This document shows, in pieces, positions 12,837 to 13,909 of a stretch of 13,909 nt of DNA. Below the pieces are notes generated by a model. The model was not told the origin of the DNA and ran no database searches. It saw only the letters and a list, made by a program, of their open reading frames with translations. Position 1 is the first letter of the stretch, and each line of letters starts with the position of its first letter. Source of the DNA: Baffinella frigidus (lineage: Eukaryota; Cryptophyceae; Cryptomonadales; Baffinellaceae); NCBI GenBank assembly GCA_026770585.1, contig MU646308.1, positions 1,459,405 to 1,473,313 of the forward strand, in the 5' to 3' direction. The translations under genes were made by a program, and so were the position numbers.

Positions 12837-13909
12837 CTGCGATCGTGAGAGAAGCCGCCTCAGCCAACTGGGTGGTCCGAGCGGGGCATGCTGCTGGGTG
12901 CAATGGAGGTTCGGGCGGGGGACGCACTGCTGAGACATCGCTCTCGCACGCCCCGCAGATGCGTTGGGAGCTGCAGATGCGTATGCACGGTGCACCTGCT
13001 CGCATTGCTAAATTCAGTGGAGGTGCCGCGAAGCTCCTCGGACCTTTCCTGCGGCTCCTCTCAGCTCGATGCCGAGGGCGAGAACAGCAAGAGTTCATCA
13101 CGGGATGGCGGATAAATCTGAGCTGCCCGCCGTGTTTGCACGATTTTCAAGCCTGGTCCCCGGGTTCAGGGGCGGGGAAGAAGGGAGATATCCTCCGCAT
13201 GCAGATGCAAGTGGTTGGGGGGACTTGTCCGGAGAACAGCGGGGAGATCGCGCAGGGGTTTGCTCGGGGAACCGTGGTCCAGGCGGGGAGAACGGCGCGT
13301 CGCGCCGCTTCCGCAAGCGGCCGCATCGCTGCAAGGCTCCTTGTCCCACACGGGGGGGGGCAAAGGCTCACTGCACGCCTCCCCAACGGCCAGGTTACGG
13401 CCTCCTCGGAGAAGCGTTCAGTCCTGGACGGCTTTGAAAAACCTAAAGGACCTAAAGGACCTAAAGGACCTTCAAAACCTAAACATACTCCCAAAACAAA
13501 GAAACAATGGGACACTATCCATCGCCCATGACTGCCCATCGACGTGCCTCCTACCCTGGCAAGCCCAGAAGGACTGTACTTACAACACCCACGCCAGCTT
13601 CTCACTCTGCCACTCGTGGCAGACAGAGCTCGCTTGCCCCCATCAATCAATTCAACACAACAACTAAGGGGCGTTGTACACGGAGAACCTTCCGCTATTC
13701 CTTTATTCCGATTCTCTCTATTCCCTCTATTCCCAGTCTCCACGGAGAATAGAATCCCGGTCCATGTCCCGGGATTCTATTCGAGATTGGCCGAACTTTC
13801 GCGGCTGAATTGCTTTTGACTGTCAAATGTGTCCATCTAATCCTTTTCGCAAAAAATGCATCCCCCCATGGGCGCCGCGGGTCCCACGGGGCCCGCGGGC
13901 GCCCCAAAG
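12837..13909. other. GC-rich region upstream of exon N; no resolved gene
   Basis: Both strands have long open frames, including 304 codons on plus (12617-13531), but these are expected from high GC and match no family I know. The 5' exon or promoter of the polymerase gene may lie here on the minus strand. Small structures present are (CTAAAGGAC)3 at about 13443-13470 and inverted repeats at 13747-13782 (14-base arms) and about 13870-13905. Confidence 0.4.

Noticed and set aside
12617-13531. 304-codon plus-strand open frame
   Set aside because: It is the longest open frame but lies in GC-rich DNA where all frames stay open. It has no recognisable domain, runs opposite to the likely exon N, and ends in a low-complexity PKG repeat made by a tandem nonamer.

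Overview
The window looks like nuclear DNA from a photosynthetic or otherwise plant-like protist, not a prokaryote. It carries long degenerate arrays of the plant-type telomere hexamer/heptamer (TTTAGGG and TGTAGGG variants), many microsatellites, and one gene broken into short exons by introns of 160-2840 bases. A prasinophyte green alga such as Cymbomonas is one possibility, but the species is a guess from sequence texture only.

I read one main gene on the minus strand, covering most of the window from about 12836 down to 450 and running off the left edge. Thirteen exons (K, M, J, I, H, F, G, D, E, A, B, L, C in transcription order), plus a probable earlier one (N), join in consistent reading phase. 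Together they give about 389 residues (about 441 with N). The product matches the plant and protist organellar DNA polymerase family (POP, family A, related to bacterial Pol I). The window holds a disordered basic N-terminal linker, the complete 3'-5' proofreading exonuclease domain with ExoI (DTE), ExoII (HNWSFD) and ExoIII (YATYD), and the start of the polymerase part. The thumb, palm and fingers lie beyond base 1. No long open frame in the window corresponds to this gene; it appears only after exon-by-exon reading.

The introns are unusual. Many are packed with telomere-like repeat. Many exons are flanked by decayed partial copies of themselves: copies of the exon 5' end with its splice acceptor lie in the upstream intron, and copies of the exon 3' end with its donor lie in the downstream intron. 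Several copies have lost catalytic or structural codons (DTE to DTK, YATYD to YATYY, Trp to stop). One donor site is repeated five times as a 31-base minisatellite.

Layout: 1-449, inverted repeat and GATA microsatellite; 450-5365, exons C, L, B, A, E, D, G, F and H among telomere-like arrays; 5366-7482, exon I, palindromes and a ~580-base foldback; 7483-9839, exons J, M and K with their partial copies and a CCCTA satellite; 9840-12679, a large intron with nested foldback elements (arms up to 72 bases, perfect); 12680-13909, GC-rich, with probable exon N and an unresolved 5' end. I saw no tRNA, rRNA or CRISPR array.
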